The notes beneath the pieces were generated by a model, which was given only the letters and a program-made list of their open reading frames with translations, had not been told where the DNA came from and ran no database searches. From Acanthococcus lagerstroemiae (taxonomy: Eukaryota > Arthropoda > Insecta > Hemiptera > Eriococcidae), in NCBI GenBank assembly GCA_031841125.1, contig CM063106.1, positions 69,676,101 through 69,740,100 on the forward strand: a DNA stretch of 64,000 bases, read 5' to 3'. The translations under genes were made by a program, and so were the position numbers. The stretch's first letter is position 1. Each line of letters starts with the position of its first letter. Of the stretch, positions 46,457 to 57,009 are shown in pieces.

Positions 46457-47282
46457 TGTGGTAACCGAACGTGAAGGCTCCTGGGTTCGAGGAGGACAGT
46501 TCGGTTTGGGAGAGGAACCACCTGTTAGGCCACGACTAGCTCTAGGGACCTACAGGGGATGGAGTCGGCACGAAAGGGCTTGACGATCCTGTGTTTGGAG
46601 CTGCGACGAGGTAACTCAGGGTTTGATGAGTACCAGATCGTTAGACTACCTTTCAGGTGTACCTTACACTGGCCCTCGATGACTACTGGTAGGACAACAC
46701 ACAGAGACGGAAACACAGTTAGGTGAGAACGTGAATATAATCTAACAAAAACTTACTGAGAAGGGTACAAATACAATACACAAAGAAAACGGTGTTCGCG
46801 GAGGCACGGAGACGAAGTAACGACGGAAAGCTCGGAGACGTAACCGCGTGGCGAGTTAGACAGCGGGTCCTAGTTAAAGGGTACGATTTCAACAAGTCCT
46901 CAACGTACGAAAGATCGCGCGCGTGGAGAAGGCGACAACACTGCCTCCTAAACGAATGTAGAGCGACGAAAGACAGTCAAAAGTTTGTGGATTTGTTCCC
47001 AAAGTCGCAGTGGAGAACGGTTGTGAAGACTCTTCCGAAAAACGTTAATTTTGCGAAGACCAAGTTCACTTGTCGAACGTCACGAACCGAGTCCTCGCTG
47101 CCGCATTTTCACCAACGGTCAACGGTGAGTTTTCCCCCTCTGTATTATCAGGTATGGACAGGTAAGAACAGGAATCAACATGTTAGGATAAATGAGAGAG
47201 CGAAACTCGCCGGCATATCTATCGCATTATACAATGTCAATGCCTTGGCCATTCGGGAAAAGAGCGGAGCTCGGTTACCACA
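46457..47282. mobile_element. Solo LTR, 826 bp, ATAG target duplication
   Basis: The block starts TGTGGTAACCGA and ends TCGGTTACCACA, a perfect 12-bp inverted terminal repeat of the TG...CA form. ATAG lies at 46453-46456 and 47283-47286, a 4-bp target duplication usual for Gypsy-type elements. There is no internal gag-pol region, so it is a solo LTR left by LTR-LTR recombination. The 164-codon open frame within it (46792-47286) runs to the LTR end and has no known domain. Orientation is not clear. Confidence 0.85.
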
Positions 47283-47822
47283 ATAGAAAGAAAACTAATC
47301 GTTTTTGAAAGATCCAAGACATACAACAGACCCATGAAAACTCGCAGATATAGTCCAAATACTCTAATATACATTTTACCACTCGTATAATATAAAGTTT
47401 GTAGCAAATTTGCATATAATGCAAAATATCTTCACAGAAGTTGGTATAATGCATTTCTAAGTTGTAAGTGATACACTTCATGAAGAATATACCCCGAATG
47501 GCCCATTGATTTTTTACGAAAAGTCCCTCATTTGGCTTCCACTATAACTTCAAGTATTGTTACGTTGGACCTCTATTTGTCTAATAAAAACATGTAATAG
47601 GAAATATTATACAGGAACATGGGACAAAAGATAAAAAAAATGGAAATGGTCCATAATCTGGCTATCCGAAAACATTTAAAAGTTTTTAAAGTGACATAGA
47701 TTTGTCTCAATTTTTTCCAGTAGACAATGGGCTTAATTTTTCATGGTTGTTGATAAGTCATCTAAAATACATATTGTAACAATATTCGCACCGAAAAACG
47801 TATGAGATATGGAATAGCGACG

Positions 47823-47828
47823 TTTATT
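47823..47828 (-). terminator. AATAAA polyadenylation signal of the 287-bp LTR
   Basis: AATAAA on the minus strand, about 110 bp downstream of the TATA box and ~50 bp before the LTR end, as expected at the R/U5 region. Confidence 0.6.
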
Positions 47829-47936
47829 CCCCAACAAATACACGAACACACCAAAACACCAAGTACAATAGCAGATCGCTTTGAAAACGCACAATATATC
47901 GCATACAAAACTAGACTATACGGCGATGGCCAGCGG

Positions 47937-47946
47937 CCTTTATATA
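47937..47946 (-). promoter_or_regulatory. TATA box of the 287-bp LTR
   Basis: TATATAAAGG on the minus strand, about 115 bp from the LTR's upstream edge, ahead of the polyadenylation signal. Confidence 0.65.
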
Positions 47947-48065
47947 CCCTGACATTATCGACGAAACTCCTTATCGCTCTCGTTATCAATTTTCTATTCT
48001 GTTGCTCGAAACGTGTTGATCGTTCTTCACTTATCTCGAATGTTCGGGAGCGTTCGCAACAATAT

Positions 48066-49263
48066 AAATCAGTGAACATGGATTAATAGTTGATGAGCAG
48101 AGAGCAATGACACCTGCTTAAAAAATGACCGATGATGTGGCTATATCTGCTCACCTTCTATAAATAACAATTTATATCAATAAATTCATAGAAAACAGCC
48201 AATATAACAATATAAGTGTTAGGTACTTGATAGAAATGTGCATACACACATCGATCAAATAATTAGTAGAAATGTGAAACAGTAATATTGTAACGTTGCT
48301 CAGTTGAGTGCATCCGTAGGGACGAATTCAATACATATACTTGCATTAATGTGCCATAATTAATAACAAAATCGGATAAGCAGAATACTTCTTTCATGTT
48401 CTATTCTAACGTCGAAGTCCACTCGAAATATTAGTATTAGGTATTATTATTTTTTTCGTTTTTTCCTGCTCGTTTTTGCGTGCCACGTCAACTACGCCAG
48501 TGTACAGAACGTTTCGAAACTTGTATACCCAAATCCGGTGTACGTTCGAGAAGCGATATTCGAACATTTTCGAAGCCTGAATACTGAATTTCGAAAAGTG
48601 CGTGTCCAACAGACGCACGCGAACTCGCTAACATATAATTTCGATATTAAAACAACAAATTTACAATTACCGAGGAAACAAGATGGAACGAGCTTGATGG
48701 GTTGCACAGAAATTAAGGAAAATTAGTTAGCAGAGGGTAGGTTTTTATGGTCCCGTTAATGGCGATGAATCGGTACAAAACATAAGTCTCGGCGTAGAGA
48801 AGGAATGAAAAGGGATGGCACCCGGCAGCAGGAAAATAACAAACACGGAAATGCCGGTGGATAGATCTAGAACATTTTCAAATTACGACTGCCAGTATGG
48901 CGAGTGTCGCACGTATCTATGCAGTTTTTGTCGATCCTAGCACCCGTCAACTTGATATTATCGGATAATAATCTGAGTCTTGGACAGGCAATAAGGGAGG
49001 GAATTCAAGGCGAGCCCGGTTGGGACAAAAATTTCATATTATATAGAGGCGGTGCATTTCGAAACAGGTAAAATTCTTTCACCAAGGACAAAAGAAATTC
49101 CCAAGAAGAAGTAACAATTATGGAATGGGCACCTAATACGGGACGACGCGATTTCTCAGCCGGTATACGGCGCAGCCACTCGGAAATGGTTGGAAATGAA
49201 AGAGCATTGAAAAAAACTAATCCATAGAGTGAAACAAAGTTCGAAGGCGTGATTCGATAAACC
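48066..49263. other. Non-coding stretch, no recognised gene
   Basis: CpG-containing, with short open frames on both strands around 48400-48730 that show no domain. No repeats were paired. Confidence 0.4.
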
Positions 49264-49271
49264 GTGATAAG

Positions 49272-49835
49272 TAGAGCTTGGATTTGCTGGCATTTGCCGA
49301 ATGAGTTTGTTTAAGGGCAGATATGATATGTAGTGAAAGATGAATGCAAATCAGGGTAGTAGGAGTGTAGGAAACAAATTTTATTATGCCGAAAAATGCC
49401 GAAATCGGGATAAATGCCGAAACTACAAATTGAAGAACGTATTTACGAAGAACACTGGGCTCACGAAACTAGAAGACATAAATTCCTCGCTTGTCCATGG
49501 AAGTACACTCACGTGTGCCTTGCCTCCACAGCAAATAGCTGCGTATGCCTACGCTCCATTTGTTTCGGCAGATGTTGAACGGTCTTTTTCCGATTATAAA
49601 TACCTCCTGAGTGACCGTCGGCAGAGTTTCACACAAGAGAATATCGAAAAACATCTCATCGTAATGTTCAATAGACGCTTTTTATAAATTTTGTTCTAAA
49701 ATATTCACGTTTTCCATAAAATTTTGTCCAAATTAGTCGATTTTTCAATAAAATTTGTTTTTGCCGAATAATGCCCAAAATCGTGATTTTAAATGCCGAA
49801 TTGTAATTTATTTGTGCCGGAAATTCCAAGCTCTA
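49272..49835 (+). mobile_element. Internally deleted hAT transposon, 564 bp, perfect 8-bp TSD
   Basis: GTGATAAG flanks it on both sides (49264-49271 and 49836-49843). The ends are TAGAGCTTGGATTTGCTGG and, complemented, TAGAGCTTGGAATTTCCGG. ATGCCGAAA-type words repeat inside both ends. The body retains only the C-terminal part of a hAT transposase (49340-49687), so a larger element lost its middle. This copy cannot encode full transposase. Confidence 0.9.
49340..49687 (+). pseudogene. hAT transposase, C-terminal dimerisation domain remnant
   Basis: The last ~60 residues read FVSADVERSFSDYKYLLSDR, then RQSFTQENIEKHLIVMFNRR. This is the hAT dimerisation motif (DVERSFS, then LSDRR, then L-x-EN). 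Upstream residues are subterminal repeat sequence translated rather than transposase. The N-terminal BED finger and catalytic residues are absent. It stops 148 bp before the right end of the element, a typical spacing for a terminal stop codon. Confidence 0.8.
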
Positions 49836-50014
49836 GTGATAAGTGTTAATTTTTTTGGTTCATTTTTCTCAAATTTTTTTCATTTTCAATCATAATTTCA
49901 GCGAATAAAAAATAAATTGGATGATTCGAAAAAAAATAGCAACACGCCGAGAAAAGTATGTAGTTATACGCGTATATTTATGTTTGTTTTTTTACTATAG
50001 AATGACACAGAATT

Positions 50015-50290
50015 GTGAAAAATAAAAAACTGAAAAAGGTGATAGGCCTTCAAATGTGGAATGAATTACCTCAACATATCATGCCCATTCGAGTCTTTGA
50101 ACAGAAGAAAGCTATAGCGAGGACTAAAAACTTTGAACTTCTTCTCCACATACAACTTGAGGCTAAAAAGAAAAAAGAATGTAACGAGAAGAAATTCAAT
50201 GGTCCTGTCGTGGGTTATCCATCAAAGAAGCGTGGTCGTCCACCAATGAAAACTATTCTAAGGAAAGCGCTGTCGAATCAACTTCTGTGA
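50015..50290 (+). pseudogene. Unidentified basic ORF with an AT-hook-like motif
   Basis: A 91-codon frame, lysine-rich, with KKRGRPP near its end, the core of an AT-hook DNA-binding motif. After its stop, a +1 frame continues with TASFKKLSCLPKK and further basic residues to about 50408, suggesting a longer decayed frame. I recognise no family. It may be a retrocopy of a host gene or a transposon-encoded DNA-binding protein remnant. Confidence 0.3.
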
Positions 50291-50906
50291 CCGCTTCCTT
50301 CAAAAAGCTGAGTTGTCTGCCAAAGAAAGTCCATTCAGAAAATGGAAAAAAGGATGCAAGTGCAATAGATGAGAGGAAAAGTCGCTCAACTAGAGGAAAT
50401 TCGGTTTAAAAGAAAAGGGATGTAAGCTCAAGTTTAGATATAATTCAGAAGACTATGTGACTTACGGAGCTCTGGTGATGAATTAAATACCTGCCTTCAG
50501 AAGAGAATTCCGAATGTTTGTATTATAATGGACGATTTCTAGATGATCAGAAAAAATAAATGGATTCAATGTGCTGACTTCCGTTGCTGACAGTGGCTTC
50601 ATGATCTCAGCATTGGGTATGAGGAGAGAAGAAAAAGTTGATAATTAATTTACCATGATTTTTCTCATTAAATGTTAAGTATTTCAAAAAAAAAATTTCA
50701 TTACATATTTGGTGCCATTTTTTAATTTTTCGGTTTTTGAATTTTTTCAGAAAAATAACCATTTGGTGACAATGGTTGGGTTTAGATTACTCAGAATTTG
50801 GAATTATAAAGTAGATAGATATAGCCACATTTTGTGCTTTAGTACGGTTATTTCTGATGGGACAGTCCTTGAGATAGATCATAAACAAAGATACCTATAT
50901 TCATTC

Positions 50907-51070
50907 CAGTAACGTAGCGTCGGGGGGGGGGGGGACAAGCCCTCCAATATTTTTACATAGTCCTCTACTATTGGCAAATTTAAAAAAATACCTCAATTTT
51001 CGACTTTTTCTCCCTTGAAAACCTTATTGTGCCCCCCCCCCCCTTTGGGAAACCCCTAGCTACGCCACTG
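50907..51070. mobile_element. CAGTGGCG-family MITE, copy 2, 164 bp
   Basis: The ends are CAGTAACGTAGCGTCGG and, complemented, CAGTGGCGTAGCTAGG, each next to a G/C run. The flanks ATTCATTC (50899-50906) and ACTCATTC (51071-51078) agree at 7 of 8 positions, consistent with a hAT 8-bp duplication. The middle matches 19586-19753 in inverted orientation. Confidence 0.8.
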
Positions 51071-51078
51071 ACTCATTC

Positions 51079-53519
51079 CATATTTGGCGTCTCTCCTCTA
51101 GTAATTTACCTCACAGGAATGAATAAACACGTCCAACAAATTTCGTTATTTCGATCCAAGCTAATTTAAATTTACCGCTGGCAAACTTCTCGAAATTTTT
51201 CCCCCACCAGTCGTCACGTAAAAATGTAAACATCAGAATACGAAAACGCATCTTTGAAATTTTATCGAGTTTTTCCCTTTTCCACTTTTTTCATTATGTT
51301 TTTTACGAATCTAATTAAAAATAATTTCAGTTATAGATTTGGGTTGCGTCCGAGAATGAAAAATCCGCATCTCACGCGGAGGCGGATATAGAAAAAGCTT
51401 ACGAAGGGATGTAAAGCTTTAAGGAAAAAGTTTTTCATCTTTTCACTAACAAACCCGATAACGGCGGGGTCTCCTTGTTGGTATTTTCTAATTAATGACT
51501 TCATTAGGGTAAAAGTGCTCGCCGACCCTGATCGCTTTTGGACATTCATTCTTCGCATTCCTTATTCCGCATTCTGGAGTATCGTTCTTCGGCTCCGCCT
51601 CGTCTTAAAAGCGTTCGTTCGCTGGGTGTATATTCGTAAAAGTTCCTCATTCTCGAGGGCATTGGTTCGAAAAGTTTTCCAAAAGCAGTTCTGTATTAGC
51701 CGAAAGTCCTCCTTCCTGCTCCTTTGACGAAACTTTTCGAGCGGACGATCGTCGTAGCTGATTTACTTATTAAAAACGGTTGTGTCGTCTCGACTTCGCG
51801 GGTCGTTTTGTACATACGGATTGAAATTCAACAAAAACATTAAATGAAAATATCACAGAAACATGTAGGGCATAAGTCAAATGTGATCACCGGGAGCTAT
51901 TTTACTAATTGCAAAAGTGAATTGAGAATTCAGGAAATCATCTGGCAGAATTGTTTATATTTTATTATATTCAGCGAATCCCGCAGATTCAGAAAATATC
52001 AATATTACCAACTTTTATACATCTATGTTGCAAATTATTTGAAGTGAGAAGTGATAACGCGAAGAAGCAACGCAGCGAGAGGAACTGGTGAGAGAAGAAA
52101 ATATTTTCCACTGACAATTAGTCAACACTGTTTCCACTATTTCACGTTGTCCAACTACAGAGTGGTTCTCCTACTGAACCGGCTGCCCGGAAGTAGGGTT
52201 TGTCGAGTATACATATAAAGAGGTACACTACAAAAGAGAAGACATTTGTTTGCCAGCAGAGCTTGAGAGAAGACAAACAAGAAGATTCGTAGTTCATTGT
52301 TTTTTATGACCGCAGATCTCTAACGCGATACCCAAAAGAGTAGATTTCAAATCCTGAAGTAAATGCAAAGAAGAAAGAGATGGAGGAAAAGTTCTTACTA
52401 CGAGTAAGTATAAGCATTTGGGATATTAATAGAAGAGTCATATATACTTCTATTTGAGTTACAGGTTTACTTACTAAACCTGGAGATTACATTTGAAAAA
52501 TGGAGTAATTCTCTAGTTTAGTCACTTTTTGCTCAATGTGGGCACTTGTCCAGACCTTACGTGGCTACCTCATATTAATTACAAGCAGGTACATATAGGG
52601 CAGATCTGTCTAATATAGCCATTACTGTATTTTAGGCAATTTTTCCATTTTGTGACGATTATTAAACAGTAATTTACGGTTAAAGTGAAAAAGAAGAAAT
52701 TTCTTCAAGAAATGAGCACCTATAAATATTGAAAATTTTCAAAAAATGTAGAACTGGCTCAGTGAGAAACCAAATGTGATCACTGTTGCGGCCACATTTA
52801 GAAAAACCGTGAATTCCAGTTCCCAACCTGGGTGACTGTATCCGCAGTAAAATTTTAAATAGCACGTACTCTGCAATATTTCTATCAAATTTTCTGTTTG
52901 AATGTCGAGATTTTAAAATTGAGGTTAAATCTTATCAAACATGAGTTCAGTGGTATTTCAAAGCTGTGAAAGGATAAGGATATCTTCGTCGACTCAATCA
53001 ATTTTTGATCGAAAACCGTAACATTTACAACCAATATGCTATGCACATTCAACTACATACTCGTACAAATTACATAATTATATATTCGCTTGTAAATCAA
53101 GAAAAAAATTAAGCTTCTACAACTACCTATTGTTTTTTTTGTGTTTTTTTTTGAAATTTTCAAACCTGCTGACAATAATTTACTTTTGCGAATTGAAACT
53201 AGAATACTATAGGAATTTGCATAGCTTTTCATCACTAATTCTCTTCTGTTTCACTCGACTTATAAAACATTATTAAATTTCAAAGATAGCACAGTTGGGC
53301 CTGCGGCCACATTTTGGCACATCTGCCCGGTACTGTAGAGCGGCTTCAGAAGTTCACAAAATTTTACTGCAAGCAACGATGAAACTGATGTGGATTTTAA
53401 AATGTACAGCATACCTTTTTAACAATGAATATTTATTACAGTTTGCAACAAGGGTTTCCCAGTTTTATACACTTATCTGGATGAGAGATGATCACGCATG
53501 AAACTGTTTTGACACTGGC
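51079..53519. other. Non-coding stretch, no recognised gene
   Basis: About 51180-51830 is CpG-containing and non-repetitive. At 52208-52230 a TATAAAG-bearing phrase precedes a purine-rich tract, which could be a promoter or an LTR-like piece, but no termini were found. The rest is AT-rich with short open frames only. Confidence 0.35.
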
Positions 53520-53940
53520 ACTGGTCCTTTGATGAATTTAAAAAGTGCGAGAAATTCTTTAAGTATCTTAAAGAATTTTGAATGAATTTTGGAAATGTTA
53601 ACGATGCTGATACCTACCAAGAACGGGAGAGCCCTTAAGCGTCTTGAAGAATTTTGAATAAATTTTGAAGAATCTTAACGATTGCTGTACATATAAGTAT
53701 TGTAGATATAATTAACGTTTGGGCAGTTTTAGAAAGGTGTCAAATGAATCTGGAGCAGCTGGAAATATGCCTGGGGGAGTTTTATGGAGTTTCAAACATA
53801 TTTGGAAAAGTCTTCAAAACAAATCTGAAAAGAGGTCTGAGCGAGTTAGAAAGAAATCTAGCTAAGTTGTGTAGTCTTACTCCCGCCTAAAAAGTCTCAT
53901 ACAGTCGTAAACAAGTTTATAAGGGTCTTAAATATAAGGC
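53520..53940. repeat. AAGACT-rich degenerate block (antisense texture)
   Basis: AAGAATTTTGAA, AAGTCTT and GTCTTGAAG words recur, the complement of the texture at 240-975. At 53946 and 54293 two CAGTGGTGGA/CAGTGGCGGA phrases look like left ends of CAGTGGCG-type MITEs, but matching right ends were not found. Confidence 0.45.
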
Positions 53941-54360
53941 CTTAGCAGTGGTGGAGTATCCCCCTCCCCTTATGTTGTTTGAATAGTCGGGTGTTGGGAA
54001 ATTTTAGTCGCCAGTCGGCAAAATTGGGAAAGGGAGGATTGGTTTTTAAAACTTCAACTGAGATATTTTGCATTTTAGTCGGTATTTTCGCAGTTCACCA
54101 GCCCCCTCCCTCTCCAACCAAAAGTGGAAACTTACTAGTACAAGTCATTCTGAAATAGTATTTGTTTCGAAAAGAGGGAGGCAAAAAAGACGAATGTCCC
54201 AGACCTCAGTCACAGAAGCACATTAAAATCAAACTTCATGAAAAAGAAGGAAAGAAAAACTGAAAATAAAATAAATAAGAGTGAAGGAGCAGTGGCGGAG
54301 CGAGGAGGCGTGACACTCCATTTGCTCCCCCGTGAATTTTTTGGCAAATTCGACCACTGA

Positions 54361-55690
54361 ATCAGCATTTTATATTTTTTTCATTTTTAATTTTTTGTTC
54401 AGGTAAAGAATTTTTACACTTTTTGTTTTTTGGTTGTTTGAATTAAAAATTTTTGCACCGAATCAGAATTTTCGCCTATTTATGCCCCCATGCCGACAGG
54501 ACGCGTTCCATCCGTAGAAAGAAAATTTTTTTGGAAGAACAGAGCTCTTTTAACAATTTGTATAGTAGGGATCTGGCCTCATTCCATTTTAGGTATTACA
54601 AAGTCAGGATCTGAAAATAATCACTCATTTCTACCTTCCTTCCCTCTGAGAATAACCCAAAAGAAAGACTAACGGTCTTGTCACAGCAGCCAGATCCACC
54701 TAAACAGATAGCCTACCCATTGTAAATTAGCGCAAGACTTTTCCAAACTTTCTGGCCATTTTAGCCTAATTATTTTTAACTTCCCAATTTAAACGAGCAA
54801 ATAGACTTATCGGTCAACGGCACCAACTCTGCACGCATCTATAAACCAATCCCTGTAGCGAATTTTTAACATGAGGAAAGAGGATCACGTACGAAAATTC
54901 TCACGTAAATTGGAAAAAGGCGTACTTCGGTGTCGTGTCACTGTTCGGGCGAAATAGCAAGAGGAAATGTCGAGTACTAGTGGCTCTTACTGTTCCTATA
55001 GAAAAACAAACTCTTCACCTAACAAATGAAACAGCTGAAAAGCCCTTTAAAATGATAGCTTTAGTTTTTCCGAGGTTTTTCGCAGTACAGTGGTAAAACT
55101 CAACACTACGAAAATATTCTTCAAATTGCTCATCACCCCGGAAACCGTGCAACATGCTTCGAAACAGAAAATTAGTTGTCACATCGACTGACATAATTGG
55201 CTTTTGATGAGCTGGGACAGGGACAGTAGCGCGACTTTTTATAATTATCAGAGTGAAAGAAAATGATTTTCCTGGCAAAAATAAAAAGGCTGATTTTTAG
55301 CCTACTTAGTCTTTTTGCATCAAAAGAAGGATCTTCACCTTGATAGAGAATTTCATGCAGCTTCAGTGTACTCCAATTTCTCGATTGATTCCATGGTTTA
55401 CGAGCTGAATACGACAAACCCAGTTCCGTCCATAGAGACAAAGCAAATTTCGGAATTTCGGCCTTCGGTGCAACGTTTCCTGATTCAGTTCTCCGCCATA
55501 CTGAAATATTTCATTGAACAAATTCTGACTGGACGTCACGACCTTATTACACGAAAATCTCATCAACCGTCACTCGGTTTGAGTACCCTGACTCCTGATC
55601 AACAGATTGATCAGATTTATTTCCAAACTGGAACCACGTCAAGGTTGTGGAAGTTCACGTGGTAATTTCAACTCATTAGATCAATTACAG
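54361..55690. other. Non-coding stretch, no recognised gene
   Basis: AT-rich. Overlapping open frames at 55172-55441 (minus) and 55315-55665 (plus) have no family features. Nothing else stands out. Confidence 0.35.
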
Positions 55691-55699
55691 CCAACCTCA

Positions 55700-56286
55700 C
55701 GCAGGTGATGAGCGGCCATGGAATCTTCAACAAGTACCTGCACCCGATGGGCATTGCAGAAAGCCCGCGGTCGCGGTGCTCCTACTGCGTTGCAGGAGGG
55801 TGAGATGATGATGCCTGGCACGCCCTGTTCGAGTGTCTGGCATTCGACCAAGAGAGGGAAGAAGCGCGGGCGTTGAGCCGCTTACATCGGAGAACCTAGT
55901 CCCGACAATGCTGAAGAGCAGAGCGGGATGGGATCAGTCAGCTGCCTTTGTCAAGAAGACGTTGGGCCGCAAGATGGAACTGGTGAGGTGGAGACGAAGG
56001 CAGTGGACACAGCACGCTATGCCGGCACTCGCCATCCCGCCAACATCGACGACAACGACGATGACGATGTCGCTGCTGCCAACAACCGACGAAGAAGACG
56101 ATCCGACACAACTCGACAGCGAAGACGCCGTAGATTCGCGGCGCGAAGACGCGAAAGGAGACATGGAGGTAGCCGAAGCTACCCCAAAGCGATCCTCCTA
56201 TTCTGACCCAGGCCCATTCGGGGTATTTCCAGGATAGGGGTTGCGGTGTCCCGGGGCCAATTTGGCATGCGTGCATCACCATACGC
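55700..56286 (+). mobile_element. R1-clade LINE 3' end, copy 2
   Basis: The frame reads GIFNKYLHPMGIAESPRSRC, a CSYC pair, a stop, then WHALFECLAF; after a frameshift it continues LTSENLVPTMLKSRAGWDQS and FVKKTLGRKMELVRW. This is the C-terminal zinc-knuckle region (C-x2-C, H-x4-C) and helix of R1-type LINEs. The tail is threonine- and Asp-rich and ends at the shared GTGCATCACCATACGC. At least one stop and one frameshift show decay. Confidence 0.8.
55833..56237 (+). pseudogene. R1 LINE polyprotein C-terminus
   Basis: The 134-codon open frame is real LINE coding sequence from about residue 16 on (PLTSENLVPTMLKS). It is out of frame with the zinc-knuckle part just upstream. Its last third, rich in Thr, Asp and Arg, extends beyond the conserved region. 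Confidence 0.65.
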
Positions 56287-56784
56287 CCCTCTATCATCGA
56301 TCAATTACAGCCGACTAGAACGTCAGACAATTTCATTCCCTCAAAATACATATTACCGTCTATCGACAGTCCTATTGTGTCTATCCTTGAACTACACATT
56401 TGTTCTGCGATTGCAGGTAATAAATCGGAATTTTAGCTTTCTAACTTAATTATAGCATTAGCTAGTATCGGATATGGATCAATGAAATTATGTAAAAACT
56501 TCTTCAGGTCCCGTATCTGAAACCGTACGTTGTCGATCGCGGTTTCAGATGTGCGACTTTCCTATGAAGGGTTAGTCAGGGTAGTTTGCCATTGCTCCCC
56601 CCACAGTTTGTTGTGTTAGAGCTTTCCTTCTGTGTGCTGAAGAGTGTGTAGCCGCAGTTCGCTTACTAGCCACGTGTTTCACGACGTTTATTAAGCTGGA
56701 TATGACGTTCACACGCACAGTACCAATCTTTCTGATCTGGAGGTAACATGCCCTGCCTTATTCGTTCAAGGATTACTGGACGTG

Positions 56785-56935
56785 CTGTTTCCACCTCGAC
56801 TGATACCGTAATCGCAGTGTTAGCTAGGATGTTAATGGGGATATATAGCTTTTCCGGCGTTGGTGGGACTCGAACCCGAGACGCAAGGATTGCGAAGCGG
56901 GCACGTTACAACTTAGCCGCACAGCGACCTTTATG
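56785..56935 (-). mobile_element. tRNA-derived SINE, family 2, minus copy
   Basis: On the minus strand: A-box-like GTGCGGCTAAGTTGTAA and a perfect B box GGTTCGAGTCC, followed by AACGCCGG, AACATCCTAGC, GCGATTACGG and TCGAGGTGGA. The same downstream words follow the B box in the copy at 57010-58070. The head resembles a tRNA over most of its length, but the 7-bp acceptor stem is not formed, so I call it a SINE and not a tRNA gene. Confidence 0.65.
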
Positions 56936-57009
56936 TTAACACAAAGATGAAGAAATTTTTTAGAATTTTACAAATTTCAACTGATTAGTAGAAGAAACCC
57001 TTCTGGCAA

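Larger units (their letters stand above)
47775..48061 (-). mobile_element. Solo LTR, 287 bp, minus strand, ATAT target duplication
   Basis: On the minus strand it starts TGTTGCGAACG and ends ATATTGTTACA. ATAT occurs at 47771-47774 and 48062-48065. A TATA box (TATATAAAGG) and a polyadenylation signal lie in the order expected for U3-R-U5. Gypsy-type elements duplicate 4 bp, and ATAT is the target of some insect members such as 17.6 and 297. No coding region remains. Confidence 0.85.

Noticed and set aside
46470..46500. GGGTTCGAGGAGG resembling a tRNA B box
   Set aside because: It lies inside the solo LTR and has no A box or tRNA fold.
52060..52410. LTR-like region with TATAAAG and a purine-rich tract
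   Set aside because: I could not find TG...CA inverted ends with a matching target duplication, nor a second copy.
53946..54500. Two CAGTGGYGGA phrases as ends of a further MITE
   Set aside because: Both are in the same orientation, and no matching opposite ends or 8-bp duplications could be found.
55315..55665. 116-codon plus-strand frame overlapping an 89-codon minus frame
   Set aside because: No family features and no splice or start context; likely chance.
56857..56935. Possible tRNA gene on the minus strand
   Set aside because: The B box and arms look tRNA-like, but the acceptor ends do not pair and the sequence continues into the same body as the SINE at 57010-58070, so it is a SINE head.
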